The notes: generated from the sequence alone by a model not told the origin. A stretch of 64,000 nucleotides of DNA from Hevea brasiliensis (GCF_030052815.1 NC_079501.1:43023593-43087592); one strand, 5' to 3'. Numbered from the stretch's first letter, positions 35,792 to 48,060 are shown. Made by a program: numbers and translations.

Positions 35792-35865
35792 CTTGAAATT
35801 CAAAAATTGTGAAACTTAAAAATGCAAAATGCCCTAGTAGGCCTAATGTGATTGGTTTGGATAGT

Positions 35866-35877
35866 TTGGCATGCCAA
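35866..35877 (+). promoter_or_regulatory. Conserved palindrome TTGGCATGCCAA, D
   Basis: Identical to the B copies, with the same CCCTAGTAGGCC upstream and CAATAGGGT downstream. Confidence 0.6.
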
Positions 35878-35911
35878 TAGGGTATTGTTTTAGTAGTACT
35901 GCGAAAGGAAA

Positions 35912-36006
35912 GGCTTTATGCCTGTATTCATGGCTTTATGCCCGTATCCATGGCTTTTATGCCCGTATCCATGGCTTTTGTGCCCGTATTCATGGCTTTT
36001 ATGCCG
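35912..36006 (+). repeat. Minisatellite in D, unit 20-21 bp
   Basis: Four and a half units of GGCTTTATGCCCGTATCCAT with variants (GGCTTTTATGCC, GGCTTTTGTGCC). B, E and G have only scattered CATGGCTTT and TGCC pieces here. Confidence 0.9.
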
Positions 36007-36419
36007 ATTATGTGATATCATGGCTCTTTAGCCATACTGACTGCATACATGGTTGACGTTCTGCGTCCCATGGTATGACGGCCCGAGGCACCGCGGTGTC
36101 CAGTGCCAACGACCCGTTATCCAGTCCAGTCGTCCAGTATAGGTTACTTGGGCATGGAAAAGTATAACTGTAATTGAACTGATTGTTAAAGAAAATACGA
36201 AAATTAAGTATCAGAAATGATTACGATAGAATACAAAGAAACTCAAGATCATGAAGAAAATAAATAAACAAAATGCATGAAGAAGTTAATAGCATAAAAC
36301 GTAATTAGCCCTCGACTAAACATTAGGTTGGTAATTATTCAGTTTTTATGAACACAATGGCTAAGAAATTATGATTTTTTATTTGCATATTATTTCTTTC
36401 TATTTTATTATTTGCACCA

Positions 36420-36455
36420 CTAAGCTTTATGCTTAGCGCGTCGCTTTTGCAACGC
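36420..36455 (+). promoter_or_regulatory. LTR double hairpin, D
   Basis: CTAAGCTTTATGCTTAG, then GCGT-C-GC TTTT GC-A-ACGC. Confidence 0.6.
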
Positions 36456-37016
36456 AAGATACCGATCGAGAGCCAATCACAAATTGGGTAAGTCCATCTG
36501 GCATAGTGTCCGTGTCACCTCACCTGATGCATTGGTAGGACACTAGGTGTCATTTTGGTATTTTGTAATTGATCTTATTTTCTCATGTGTAAATGAACTT
36601 ATGAAATGTAATTTGATGTTCATGTAAATAATGAGAATTGTGTTTGTAAATGAAAAAGTGAATGTTTATCTGTGATATATATATGATTATCACATGAAAT
36701 GAATGATTGAGAAATGAATGTGAACTGAAAAATATTGAGATTTAGATAAATGGAGTTGAGATGAATGAATAAGAATATAGGAGGTGTTTTTCACAGGTTC
36801 CGAAGAACGGTTTTCTCCATTTTTAGCCGGTACTCTGCCGGATTTTTTTTAAAATTTTCGGAACCTCAAATAAATTACAATTTTAATAAATGAATTATAT
36901 TTCACAAATTATTTTCAAAACTATGATAAAAATGAATTAAGATAAAATAGAGTGCTCCGGCACACTGAGTGGCATAACTTGCTCGGCTACACTGTAGTCG
37001 GGTAAGGGGTGTCACA

Positions 37017-37021
37017 GCGGC
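37017..37021 (+). repeat. Target-site duplication of D, right (GCGGC)
   Basis: Second copy; C resumes with GTCACATTTTACTG. Confidence 0.95.
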
Positions 37022-37288
37022 GTCACATTTTACTGTTCAAAATTTCAGTTTAGATTGACCTTGTGGTCACTTCCCGGGAAGGTTGCCTATCGCTGTAACT
37101 CCTGACTCTTTTAACCTTTTATGTTCTGTTTTTCTTATTTTTACTTTTCTATCTGGTAATCACTATTTATTTTCGATCAAGGCTTTTCTATGTGTCTTAA
37201 ACATAGTTCTAATCCTCTTAATTATCCAAACCGATACTGGTCACCGGAATAGTAACATATACTAGGCTATGCAAATAGGGGTGTAATA
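37022..37288 (-). repeat. Element C 5' LTR, part 2
   Basis: Matches 27078-27344 of the other LTR, including ACTTTTCTATCTGGTAAT and ATGCAAATAGGGGTGT, and ends TGTAATA. Confidence 0.88.
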
Positions 37289-38213
37289 TATGGTGTGATA
37301 GCCCAAGGTACTTGGAACTGAGTGCTAGTTTATCCGTTTATCTAGTTCAGTCATCTAGTGTGGGTTACTTGGGCAACCAAAATAAATATTGATAAATTTT
37401 AATCAAATAATTGATATAAAAAGTACCAAATTAATAATACTACAAATAATTACCAGAAACTTATCCGTATGAAAAATCAGCATACAATCTGCATGTTTAA
37501 CTTATTTTAACTCTTTTTATTTTATTATTGGCACCACTAAGCAGTATTGCTTAGCGCGTTGCTTTTGCCATGCGTAAGTACTCGAGATACAAGGCGCGAT
37601 CCCAGTAGACCCCAGTCAGGGTGAGAGTCAGATCTGTTAGTGTCCTGTGTCACCTCTCAGCTACAGTGCATTGGTAGGATGCTAGGCTAGATTTTGTATT
37701 TTGCGTTTGCATTTTTGTACATTTTGTAATTAAACTTTTATTTTATCATGTATATTTGGAACTTATGTGATTATGTATTAATGAAATTATCTGTAAATTT
37801 GTGTTTATAACTAAAATTTGAGTATTTATTTATGATTTGAGTATGATTATAATATGAATTGAATGAATGACAAATTGAGAAATTGTTGAGAAATTGATGA
37901 GAATGTGTTGGGAATTAATGATATATTTTTAGTTGTGGGTTTGAAAAATTATTGGGAGTATTTTCTACAGGTTCCGAAGAACTATTTTCTCCATTTTTAG
38001 CCGATATTCTACTGGATTTTTTGTAAACTTTTTGGAACCTCAAATTAATTTAAAATTTCAATAAATGATATAAATGATACCAATTTCATAAATTTCAGTT
38101 AGTAACCATGAATAAATAAATTAAGAAATGAGAAATATCAATAAAATAAGATTTGTTGCTCCGGCACACTGTGTCTTACTCGGTTACACTGTAAACGGGT
38201 AAGGAGTGTCATA
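37289..38213 (+). repeat. Element E LTR, part 2 (3' end)
   Basis: It resumes the type II LTR at the place where 23570 stopped (B about 13090) and ends AAGGAGTGTCATA, a worn GTGTCACA. The terminal hairpin has decayed (CCGATATTCTACTGG). It lies inside an F LTR: the flank GAATTTGGG continues the F sequence. Confidence 0.82.
37537..37573 (+). promoter_or_regulatory. LTR double hairpin, E
   Basis: CTAAGCAGTATTGCTTAG, then GCGTTGCTTTTGCCATGC, in which the second stem is weakened by one change. Confidence 0.5.
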
Positions 38214-39804
38214 GAATTTGGGTTTGTATTCTTAATAAAAGTTGTAGTGCTATATCTGAGCTTTCCATCGGTATAAAATTCAGGTCATTTGGACCTTCCT
38301 ACACCAAATTATGATCAAATGAACATAGGTCATTTCAGTATAGTGGCAGTGCACATTACTCAGATTTGATCTAATTGTTCACTATCTTAATGTCATTTTC
38401 TGGGCATGGTCTATACATGAAAATTATGTCATTATGTGTCTACTTTCACATCCAATTGGTCTCACACCAATTGGGGTGGCAGAATCATAGTTTTGGTCCC
38501 TAAAAGGGACCTAGGTCATATTGCCCAAAGGTGAACCTTATCCAATCTAAATTACATGGCAATTCTAGTCACTCCAACACATTTTAATTGGTCCCAATTG
38601 ACCATTTCTAACCTCAATTAGGGTTAATTGCATCAATTGACTATTTTCTCTAATTTTTGCCCTAATTTCTAAAGCTCAAGGGCCCTAATTTTTGAAATTG
38701 TTCCATTAATACAATTAAAGTATCTAAACATTGTCTGCACACTTAATTATCCTTAATTACATCTTTAATTTCATCAAATTCATATAATTTCTCCCCTCCC
38801 TATAGGCTGGCAGAATTTCATAATTAGTCCTACATGTTGGAGTTGTTTCAATTTTCCTTTAATTCTAGGTTAATTTAACTACATACATATGAATTTAACT
38901 AAAAGTTTACAAGTTTAATCACTAACCTTTCTTTGCAGTTCCAAATCTTCAATTCTCTATCTTTCTTCCTCTTTCTTTCTTCAATTCTCCTTCCCAAGTT
39001 GCAAGAATAAAGTTTAATCACAAACAAGTGGGGAATTTATGGGGAGTTTAGGGTTAATGAAGCTTGAATTTGGAGTTTCAATGGAGTTTTAGAGAGAAAG
39101 CGTGAGGAGAGAGAGTGGAGCCGGCTAGGGGAGGAAGAGAATGAGTTTTATTTTTTTTTTCAACTTTGTTTTATGCTCTTTTATTTGACTTAGTTAATTT
39201 TTAAATAATTAAAAATTATTATGATGTCATGGGTGATGTAATTTGAATGATGTCATTATTTATTTTTCTTTTCTTTTTCTTTTTCCTTTATTTTTCCATG
39301 GTTTTTTAATTTAAATCTACATTTCAAAATTTTTATTTTTCTTATTTTATTGGACAGTTAGGTCATGAGTCACCTCTAGAGGTGAATTACCAATTTACCC
39401 CTCGCCGGTCTGATCCGGTTTGTAATTAATTCAGTGTTTCTTTCGGAATCTTGATCTTATTATTTGACCTACTTATCAACTCTTTTCTGTGATTTTCTCT
39501 TTTCCACTAGCTTCACCATAGTCCTTAGGACTACGGTATCAAAATTTCCTATTCAAAATTAGGATTATAGTTGACCTCGCAGTCACTTCCCAGTAAGGTC
39601 ACCAATCGCTGTGACCCCCGGCTCATTTAACCTTTTATGCTTTGTTTTTCTTATTTATACTTCACTATCTAGTATTCACTATTTATTTCCATTCAGGGCT
39701 TTTCTAGTTGTCTTAAACATGGTTCTAATCTTCTTAATTGTCCGAACCAACACCGATCACCAGAACAGTAAAATATACCAAGCTATGCATATAGGGGTGT
39801 TATA
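38214..39804 (-). repeat. Element F 3' LTR (part), minus strand
   Basis: It aligns with 25750-27344 of C in the same orientation and ends ATAGGGGTGTTATA. The rest of this LTR must lie to the left of E, outside the window. Donor-like AG|GTTAGTG (minus strand) is at 38920-38926. No gene. Confidence 0.82.
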
Positions 39805-39853
39805 ATTCTCCCTACCCCCCCCCCCCCTTAAAATAAATTTCATCTTGAAATTT
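39805..39853 (-). promoter_or_regulatory. Polypurine tract and pre-PPT hairpin of F
   Basis: A run of 13 C (39815-39827; G on the minus strand), then AAATTTCATCTTGAAATTT (39835-39853), a 7-bp stem on the minus strand. Confidence 0.8.
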
Positions 39854-39859
39854 TAGCTG

Positions 39860-40613
39860 GTATTAGTCCCTGAACAGCTGTGGGTGCTGTTTCCTCATGT
39901 CCTCTTCTTGTTCCCAAGTAGCCTCCTGGCCTGAGTGATGGTTCCACAGCACTTTCACTAGTGGTATCTAATTGTTCCTTAATTGCTTCACCTTATATGC
40001 CAGAATCTCTATGGGTTCCTCCTCATATGTGAGGTCTAGATTTACCTCAATCTCCTCTACGAGTAGTACATGAGATGGGTTGATTGATACCTCCTCAATA
40101 TGGACATATGGAAGACATTATGTATCTTCTCTAACTCTGGAGGTAGTGCCAAATGGTATGCTAATGGACCCACTCTTTCCAGAACCACATATGGTCTAAC
40201 GAAACGAGGACTCAGTTTTCCTTTTTTACCGAATCTCATGATTTTCTTCCAAGAGGAAACCTTGAGGAATACCTTATCACCCACTGCATATTCAATATCT
40301 CTCCTCTTCAGATCGATGTAGGACTTCTGATGGTCTATTGCAGCCTTGAGTCGATCTCTGATCAGTCTAATTTTCTTCTTTGTCTGTTGAATAATCTCTG
40401 GGCCTATCATTTTTCTTTCACCCACTTCATCCCAACACAAAGGAGTTTTGCACTTTCTGCCTTATAGAGCTTCATATGGAGGCATCCCAATGCTTGATTG
40501 GTAGCTGCTATTGTAAGCAAACTCAATCAGAGGCAAGTGTGTGTCTGAATTACCTTTAAACTCAATTACACAAACCCGTAGTATATCCTCCAATATCTGA
40601 ATTACCCTCTTAG
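39860..40613 (-). pseudogene. Integrase end and chromodomain of element F
   Basis: Reading on the minus strand from 40613, the integrase core enters at VIQILEDI and VCVIEFKGNSDTHLPL, with the Glu motif PPYEAL followed by a TAA where relatives have Tyr. An open stretch (40440-40057) then covers CWDEVGERKMIGPEIIQQTK, VGDKVFLKVSSWKKIMRFG, KLSPRFVRPYVVLERVGP and LPPELEKIHNVFHMSIL. After a frame change the chromodomain follows (about 40000-39860: IPLVKVLWNHHSGQEATWE). It is closer to A than to B. G cuts it at 40613; the rest of pol is off the window. It has no counterpart of the B intron. Confidence 0.87.
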
Positions 40614-42524
40614 TGTAACATCCTCCCTGTATGTATTCTCTATGTTCTGTTGCTCCAGTGACCTAATGTCAGCTCTGGCAAGTCAGGATGTCTGGAACTA
40701 CACTTCGGTGGTAGTGAACAGACATATAATGATGAAATAAATAAAAAGAAAATACAAGAAAAATTAAAGAAAAATAAAAGAGAGAAAATGAAACTAGATT
40801 AAACGAGCTGACACCATAGCAATGGGTGATCGCACTAGGAAGTTATGGCAAAGGCAATTGTCGACCCTAGGACCACGGGGAACCCTCAGAATTAAATTCT
40901 AGGACATAATTAAAGGTTTATTGAAATGTAATTGACACTAGAAATATCAAAGAAAAATTAATAAATTAGTATAAAGAAAAATAAAAAATCGAGAAACAGA
41001 CAAAAATCGGTGTTACCGAAAAATCGGGAGTATAACCCGAAGAGGGGCATTTTGATCATTTGACACCTAGAGTTGCCTTTTAACCTCAATGTCCATTAAA
41101 AATAAGACACTTTGAAAATGTTATGAAAAATTAAATTGTGGTACATTATATTAATAGTGAAAGAAATGGGGCATAAATCCAATTTATGAAACTTTGAATA
41201 ATTAAACATTAAATTAATGTTAGTGCTCCACTAACTCATGAATTGGAACACATATATGAGACTTTTGGACAGCAAAATACCCATCTTCAACCTTGAGAAA
41301 TAACCAGCCGAATTGTCCTCCATGGAAACTCCATTGCCGTAGCTCACTTCAAGCTCCATGCACGCCACTTCAAGCCATCTTTCACACATAATTCCTTCAT
41401 TAAAGCTTGCCTACTCAACTTGAGGAATATATTGGGAGCAAGAAAAAGAAGATTTGGTGAAGTTTTAAGAAAGTTCTCAAGAGGTAAGTGTCCAAATTCC
41501 CTCCCTTTCTTTAGTAAACTTCATGTCTAGGTTGAGGTGAGTTGAATGGTGAAGAGAATGGAAGGATTTGTTGAGTTATTGAATTATTCAATTTCGACAG
41601 CCATGAGAACATAAGTTGCTTGAGTTTTTCTTACCTCTAATGGATGGAATTAATGTTGATTTAGTCAATTTAAAGTTTTTGTAAATTAGTTTCCATGTAT
41701 ATGTATATTGAGTACTTGAATTTAAGGTTGAATACCTTAGAAAACTGCCACTTTTGACAGCCTTTAAATTCATGAATTAATGTTTGGTTTCATGAATTTC
41801 CTTAATGAATTATGGTGAAGATGAATTGAGGGCAGTGTATGTGAAGTAATGGTTAGGAAGTATATGTAATAATTAAGTGATTTCATGTATATGTTATATT
41901 GAATTTAACTTTGTGAATTAGGGTCGTATAATGTATAGGGAGCACTTGTATATTCTGCCCAAATGGACATAATTGAGATATGATGAATGGTATAGAAGTG
42001 CTATGAATGTATAATTGTAGTTTTGGGAGGAGGAGAAATGTCAATTGGGAGTGTTCTTTTATGTGCAGGTTGTGTGTGTTAAAGGCAATAGGTAAATTAA
42101 ACCATAAGTGAAAATTGGTGACCCCAATTGGTATGAAGCCAATGGAAGGTGAAACTAGACACAAAATAGGCCAACTTTCATGTAGAAATATTGCCAAAAT
42201 TCTGCCTAGAAACTGACATTAAAAATGACCAAATCTAGAATTGGTAATGTGCAAACCTAGATTTTTAACCATATGAATAACTCACACAAAATAGGTCCAA
42301 ATGACCTGAAATTTATACCATGGAAAGCTTGTACATAGAGCTGCAATTCTTATGAAGACACTAAAGCCCATAAATGACCAGAACTAAGCCAAATTTCTTG
42401 CCCAAGTTAGGGCACCAAAACTGCCAGAACTGAATTTAACCTAAAATTGACCAAATTTTGCACTAAAGATGTAATCTGTCCAGCTTTAGTAAATTGATCA
42501 TATCTTGGTCTATACAACCCAGAA
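40614..42524 (+). repeat. Element G 5' LTR, part 1
   Basis: It starts TGTAACATCCTCCCTG. Its body resembles H and J rather than B: GTTGCTCCAGTGACC, GTGTTACCGAAAAATCGGGA, AATGTCCATTAAAAATAA. Candidate donor GAG|GTAAGTG is at 41484. Confidence 0.87.
42520..42524 (+). repeat. Target-site duplication of H, left (CAGAA)
   Basis: CAGAA recurs at 46451-46455. Joining the flanks gives the continuous LTR text ACAACCCAGAATGACTTG. Confidence 0.95.
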
Positions 42525-45497
42525 TGTAACACCCCTAAGTTCGATAGTGCGTTCCACTGTTCTGGTGACCAGTGTTGTCCAGACAGTTAGGATGACTAGA
42601 ACTACACTTAGATATGAGTGAGGAGACATAAAATAATGAAATACAAGAAAAGAAAATGCAAGAAAAACAAAGGAAAAATCATAACAATGAAATGTAACCC
42701 AGTTAAACGAGCCAAGAACCCTAGCGATGGGTGACCGCACTGGGAAGTCGCGGCGTGGACCGTTGACTAGCCCTGGACTGCAGGGAACCCTGAAAAATAT
42801 TTTTAGGACTTAAATAAATGTCTATTGAAGTATAAATACCATTAGAAATATCAAAGAAAAATTAATTAATTAGTACAAAGAAAAAGTGAGAAATCGAGAA
42901 AACTCAGTGTTACCGAAAAATTGGGAATTCAACCCGAACAGGGGCATTGTGGTCGTTTGACACCCCGAGTTGTCTTTTGACCTAAATGTCCATTAAAAAT
43001 AAATGATATTAAAGTTTGAAAATGCCATGAAATATGAAATTTTATGTGTTGTATAAATAAGAAAAATTATGGGGTATAATGTTGAATAATTAAAAGTTTA
43101 ACATTAACTTAATGTTTTAATTGTGTTAGTGGACCACTAAGCATAATATTAAGTATTAAAAACCAGATTCCTTCCACTAACTCTCTGCATTCATCTTCTT
43201 CTTCAATTAAACTTCATTTGGCCGAATAAAAATCTCTCCCAAAGTTCATCCATGGCCGCCCCATTTGCATGCTCCATGCTCCCATGATCAAGCAACAATT
43301 TCTTGCAAGAGTCTTCATCAAAGTTGGTCTATACAATTTGGGCGGGCATTTGAGAGCAAAAAGGGAGAGATTTGAAGAAGATTTAATAATCTTCAAAGAT
43401 AGGTAAGTGCTTGTTTTCCATTTTTGCTTCATTAAAGCTTGTGAGGATGTTGTGGGTACTTGAATTGTGAAAAGAATTTTGGAGTTTGATGTTCTAAGAG
43501 AGATGTGTAGTTTTGGCAGCTATGGAAACTCCTTAAGGGCAGTTTATTCTTGCTTGTAAATGGTAGATTAAAGGGTTGATTAAGTGTTTATATGTTTAGG
43601 AATAAATTGGGTGATGTATACTAAGTATATGTGAATGTATACTTGAATTTGGAAGCTTGGAACTTTATTCAAAGTGAGGTACAAATTGGCAGCTTGAATT
43701 GTGAACCGAAAAAATGTTACTTCATGGTTTGGTTTATGGAATTATATGGTTGAATTATGGTACTTGTTGTGGCAGCTTGTACATATATGTAAGAGCTTGA
43801 GTTTGGACATGTAAATGAGCCATATTATGTAGTTAAATTGTGTGTAAATTGGACTTGGTGAATTCTGTACTATAAGGTGCGTATTGAGTGTGGTTATAAG
43901 CTGCCAAAGTGACCAAAAATGTGTTGTGAAATGTGTTTAGTTTATGGTACAAAACAGAAATGGCATGAATGTGTAAATTGGTAAGTGTTAAATGCATCCT
44001 TTGATGAGTGATGGACAATGTGCAATAGGGCAGTGTGTGTTTTGGCCTAGAACCTTAAGTGTGTAGCTCCAATTGGTATGAGACTAATTGGAGGTGAAAC
44101 TAGGCACAAAATGTACCAACTTTCATGAAGGAAGGTTACCAAAATTCTGCTTGTAAGGTAACTTGAAAAATGACCAAATCCAGATTAGTGCATTTAAGGC
44201 CTGAAAATTGACCATTTGGGCAGCAGTTAGTATTTAGGCCATAACTCACTCAAAACAGGTCCAATTAACCTAAAATTTTTACCATGAATAGTTGCGACAT
44301 ATATCTACAAGTCTTATGAAGACATCAAAGCCCAGAAATGACCATAAGCAAGTCAAATAGCTTGCACAAGTTCGGGTCCAAAAACTGGCCGAACCTAAAA
44401 TGACCTAAAATGACCTAAAGTGACCAACTTTGGTAAATTCTGAGCAACAACAGTAAAATGACAATAACTTGGTCTGCATAACTCAGAATGACCTGAAATT
44501 TTGCCCCGCATGCAATAAGACATAGATCTACAAGTTTTTAGTTTTGATCGAAACTCGAAAATTGAGGGAATTAGGTCATCCGGTTAGGTCAAATTAGTAT
44601 ACCGAAATCCGACAAATTGCACTAAAGTGCACTATACTTGGAAATGAATTGGGTAACATGTACCAACACTAAAAGGCTATCAAATGTGACATATTGGTAA
44701 CATTAAGGCCTAATTCACCTAGAGTGTATCGAAGGTCAACATCTTAGGTTGACTAAAGAAATGATAGAATTCAATAATTAAGTATTAAGCCTTATTATTA
44801 GAGACGGTTTAAATGAGTACTAAAACACTTCAAATTGTGTTTCTCAGTTAGCAAAGACTCAGGGAAGGGGAAGGAAACACTGAGTCAGAGCCAAGAGACA
44901 GTTATCAGAGGTTTGTGCACAATAGTTATTTCTTTTGAATTTTTCAATTGAAATAAATTATGATTAATTGTATGCTATTGTTTTAAATTGTGTTTATGCA
45001 CAATAAACCTTATTTGAGCCTTTTGTCATTGAAAAATTGATTTAGCGTGATTTATGGAAATTTGAAGTTAATTATGAATTGTGTTGCCATCTTGTGAATG
45101 AAATTATGACTTTGGAAATTTATTGGATTTTTCACGAATCATTTGAATAAAATGTTTGGAATTGATTTTGTGTTCACACTTAGCATGATAGTATCACATT
45201 ATTCCTCCTCCATTTATGGCGTTGAGGTCGGTTATTTTCCTCCCTCTCTGGTTTACAAGTTGAGGTTCTAGATCGGATGAGTACTCATTAGCTAGCTAGC
45301 CACCTCCCTCATTGATTTCGATTAGTGGGGTTGTAGATTGCTTTGTCGTGGTGTACAACATGGCATTGATCGGAAATTTTGTGTCATGGCTTAAGTTGTG
45401 TATGAATTAGCAACACTATGTTTATTAAATTATTTAACCCAAAATTTTTCCATAATGAGCTTTGATAATTTGTGAAATGTAATTGTGCAGCATTTAA

Positions 45498-45687
45498 ATT
45501 GTGTTATTGATTTGCAAAATGGTATTATTCAATTATTTCATCAAATTGTGTTATTGATTGGCAAAACAGTATTATTCAGTTATTTGATCAAATTGTGTTA
45601 TTGATTGACAAAACTGTATTATTCAGTTATTTGATCAAATGGTATTATTGATTGGCAAAACTGTATTATTCAGTTATTTGATCAAAT
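45498..45687 (+). repeat. 47-bp minisatellite in H, about 4 units
   Basis: Each unit has TTGTGTTATTGATTGGCAAA followed by TATTATTCAGTTATTTGATC. J has the same array. Confidence 0.88.
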
Positions 45688-45796
45688 TTGTGTTATATGA
45701 ACTTTGTAAATTGTAAAATGGAATTGTGAACTATTTGATTTGTGAATTGTCAATAAAAGATTTATGTATCGCATTTCAAATTGTTATTGTGCACCA

Positions 45797-45838
45797 CTGA
45801 GTAAATTTTACTCAGCGATAGCTTTTCATTGTTGTCGC
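45797..45838 (+). promoter_or_regulatory. LTR double hairpin, H
   Basis: CTGAGTAAATTTTACTCAG (9-bp stem), then GCGATAGC paired with GTTGTCGC, then AGGTAGAC. Confidence 0.6.
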
Positions 45839-46450
45839 AGGTAGACAGACTGATAGGGTAGCAGACTAGGCTGCTAGTGCTTCTGTGAGAGATCATCGGG
45901 TATATTGAGTATACCATATTTTGCATTTTGTATTATAATGTATGATCACTGTATGTATATAGTGTTCTTGGTTTTGAGTAGTTGTAAATTAAAATTGTAT
46001 ATTGAAGTTGTAAAATAAATTGTAAATTATTTTGGGCTTGTAAATTTTATACTATATTTCTTTTATCTCAGCCTTTGAAATTACTGAAAAATTATTATGG
46101 ATTTGAGTTGAGAAACATATTGAGTTGATTAAATGTTGGAGTTGAGATTTAAAAATATATTTGAAGTGCTTTTTACAGGTTTTTGAAGAACTGTTTTATT
46201 CAAAATACAGATGGCACTCCGCCAAAATTTTTACTGAAATTACTAATAATTCAAATGTGTTAGCTGTATCACTTCAGTTCAAAAACATTATTTTAACACC
46301 TATAAATAGTGCTCACCACTATAAAAAGAAGTAAAAAAAGTTTTAAAATCCCTTATTGTGTAATTAATGGGTTATCAGTAGACGAAGTTGGTAATTTATT
46401 ATGTATACTACGGGATCATGTTATACCTTACAGAGGGGTAGGGTGTGACA

Positions 46451-46455
46451 CAGAA
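46451..46455 (+). repeat. Target-site duplication of H, right (CAGAA)
   Basis: Second copy; the G LTR resumes with TGACTTGAAATTTG. Confidence 0.95.
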
Positions 46456-46848
46456 TGACTTGAAATTTGTGCCAAAAGTTCAATAAGACATAGAGCTACA
46501 ATTTTGCTTCTTTGACCAGAAGCTAAAAACCAAGAGAAATAGGACATTAAGCTAGACCAATCTAGCACACTAAAACTAAAAATTTGACATTAACATACAA
46601 TGAAGCCTTGAAGTAATTTGGCAATAAATGCCAACTTATGAGAATTGTAAATTGCACTATATTGGTAGCTTATTGAAATGCAAATTGTGACATGTTGATA
46701 CTAGAATCAACTTATCCATGATGTCTAAAAAGGTCAACATTTACATTGACTTGTGAATTGTATAATAACTAGTAAACCCTAAAAATAAAGAATTAAATAA
46801 TCAATTTGTAATATGCCCTAGTTTGCCTCGTTGACTAGTTTGGATAGG

Positions 46849-46860
46849 TTGGCATGCCAA
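46849..46860 (+). promoter_or_regulatory. Conserved palindrome TTGGCATGCCAA, G
   Basis: Identical core; the upstream block has changed to CCCTAGTTTGCC. Confidence 0.6.
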
Positions 46861-47321
46861 TAGGATTCTGACAGCTGTTCTATAAATGGCTTTACGCCAT
46901 ATTGTGTTTATACGGCTTAATATGCCGCGCAGTGATTTTAATAGCCTATGGCTATGCGGATTTTATTATTATACTCGGCTTGTTGCCTGATTGATTATAT
47001 GGCTTTTTAGCCACACCATTTGCACACCTGTAGACATTTTGTGATCGATGATGTGACGGCCTGAGGTACTAAGTACCCAGTGCCAGTGTATCTGTTTATC
47101 CAGTCTGGTCAGTGTATAGGCTACACGGGTAGTTGATTTAAGCATTATTAAATTCAAATAGCTAAATTCAGTTTGTTGACATACAGCATCACCAAAATTT
47201 GCAAAAATGAAATGTTAGCAAATAAAAGTAGAAACAGCAACAGCAAAGAATATCGATGTCATAAATTCATAAATAATTCATTTATTTTATTTTAGTGTAT
47301 ATTTCGTTATAATTGGCACCA

Positions 47322-47358
47322 CTAAGTAGAATTGCTTAGCACATTGCTTTTGCTACGC
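47322..47358 (+). promoter_or_regulatory. LTR double hairpin, G
   Basis: CTAAGTAGAATTGCTTAG (one G-U pair), followed by a worn second stem (ACATTGCTTTTGCTACGC). Confidence 0.5.
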
Positions 47359-47968
47359 GTAGGTATTGGACACACAGCTGGGGAGCCCAGTAGACCTACA
47401 ACCGGGTGAGACATCAGATCTGCACAGGAGTTCAAAGTCTTTTGCACTACACTGCATACATGGTAGGACTTAGGATCTTGTGTAATGAATATCTGTTGTA
47501 TTTTTGAACTTTTGTTCTGTAATATGTATATTATAAAACTTTAAGGTTTGTAATAATTTTTACATATTAACTTTATATGGAGAATGTTTGGATGTATTTA
47601 AGTTATAATGGACTGTATTTTGAAACTATTTAAATATTGTAAAAATCAATAGACTGTATTGAAATATTGAGACTGTGAAATAGTTGAGATTTTGAGAATA
47701 TTATATTGAACTGCTTTTACCAGGTGAAAAAGGACTCTTTGTCCAAATTACAGATAGCATTTTGCCAGATTATGGTTAAAAATTTTACAACACCAAATTT
47801 TATTACAAGACACAAATAAAACCAACATGATATAAATTTTACATAAAGGCTTCTTAAACCAAATTGAGTATTTAGAAAATAAGATAATCACAGACCAGGT
47901 GCTCTGGCATGCCGTGTAGCACGCCTTGCTCGGCTGCACTATAGACGGGTGAGAGGTGTTACATTTAG

Positions 47969-47980
47969 TGGTATCAGAGC
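47969..47980 (+). promoter_or_regulatory. Primer binding site of G
   Basis: TGGTATCAGAGC, exact, 5 nt after the LTR. Confidence 0.9.
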
Positions 47981-48060
47981 ACGGTTTAGGCGTTTCTGGA
48001 CCTAGATAGATTGCATATCATACATTGCATTATAAGTGTTAAGATGACTCTAATGTAGAT

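Larger units (their letters stand above)
33432..37016 (+). mobile_element. Element D: solo LTR, type II, 3585 bp
   Basis: TGTAACACCCTCCCC to GGGGTGTCACA with a perfect 5-bp duplication and no interior, as left by recombination between two LTRs. It follows B through most of its length. It also holds a block like the A LTR (about 35090-35260), a duplicated 115-bp segment and a minisatellite, which explain its extra 480 bp. Donor-like AAG|GTTAGTG is at 34300, and the terminal hairpin CCGGTACTCTGCCGG at 36827-36841. Confidence 0.92.
23571..37288 (-). mobile_element. Element C: gag-bearing element without pol, minus strand
   Basis: Two reverse-oriented type I LTRs (23571-27344, and 30365-33431 plus 37022-37288) flank a 3.0-kb interior. 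The interior has a primer site, gag remnants, a non-coding module and a polypurine tract, but no readable RT, RNase H or integrase. Flanking 5-mers are GATGG (23566-23570) and TATGG (37289-37293), a target duplication with one change. Solo LTR D is nested in the 5' LTR. Confidence 0.88.
42525..46450 (+). mobile_element. Element H: solo LTR of the J family, 3926 bp
   Basis: TGTAACACCCCTAAGTTCG to GGGTGTGACA with a perfect duplication and no interior. It matches the J 5' LTR along its length (shared GTTAGTGGACCA, ATGTCCATTAAAAATAAA, CCGAAATCCGACAA-type stretches). Donor-like AG|GTAAGTG is at 43403, and terminal hairpin TGGCACTCCGCCA at 46212-46224. Confidence 0.92.
46456..47963 (+). repeat. Element G 5' LTR, part 2
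   Basis: Up to about 46.6 kb it still resembles H. From about 46.8 kb it is type II, with palindrome TTGGCATGCCAA (46849-46860), the CTAAGT hairpin and the B-like end GACGGGTGAGAGGTGTTACA. Confidence 0.88.

Noticed and set aside
35871..36056. Frame encoding a repetitive peptide
   Set aside because: It is translation of the D minisatellite with mixed 20- and 21-bp units; no support as a gene.
42510..42740. Minus-strand frame ending ...[10 protein letters not shown], also at 52576-53103 and 59373-59648
   Set aside because: All three cover the start of the H/J LTR in antisense, so the sharing reflects LTR identity, not coding. Only the integrase part of the middle one is real.
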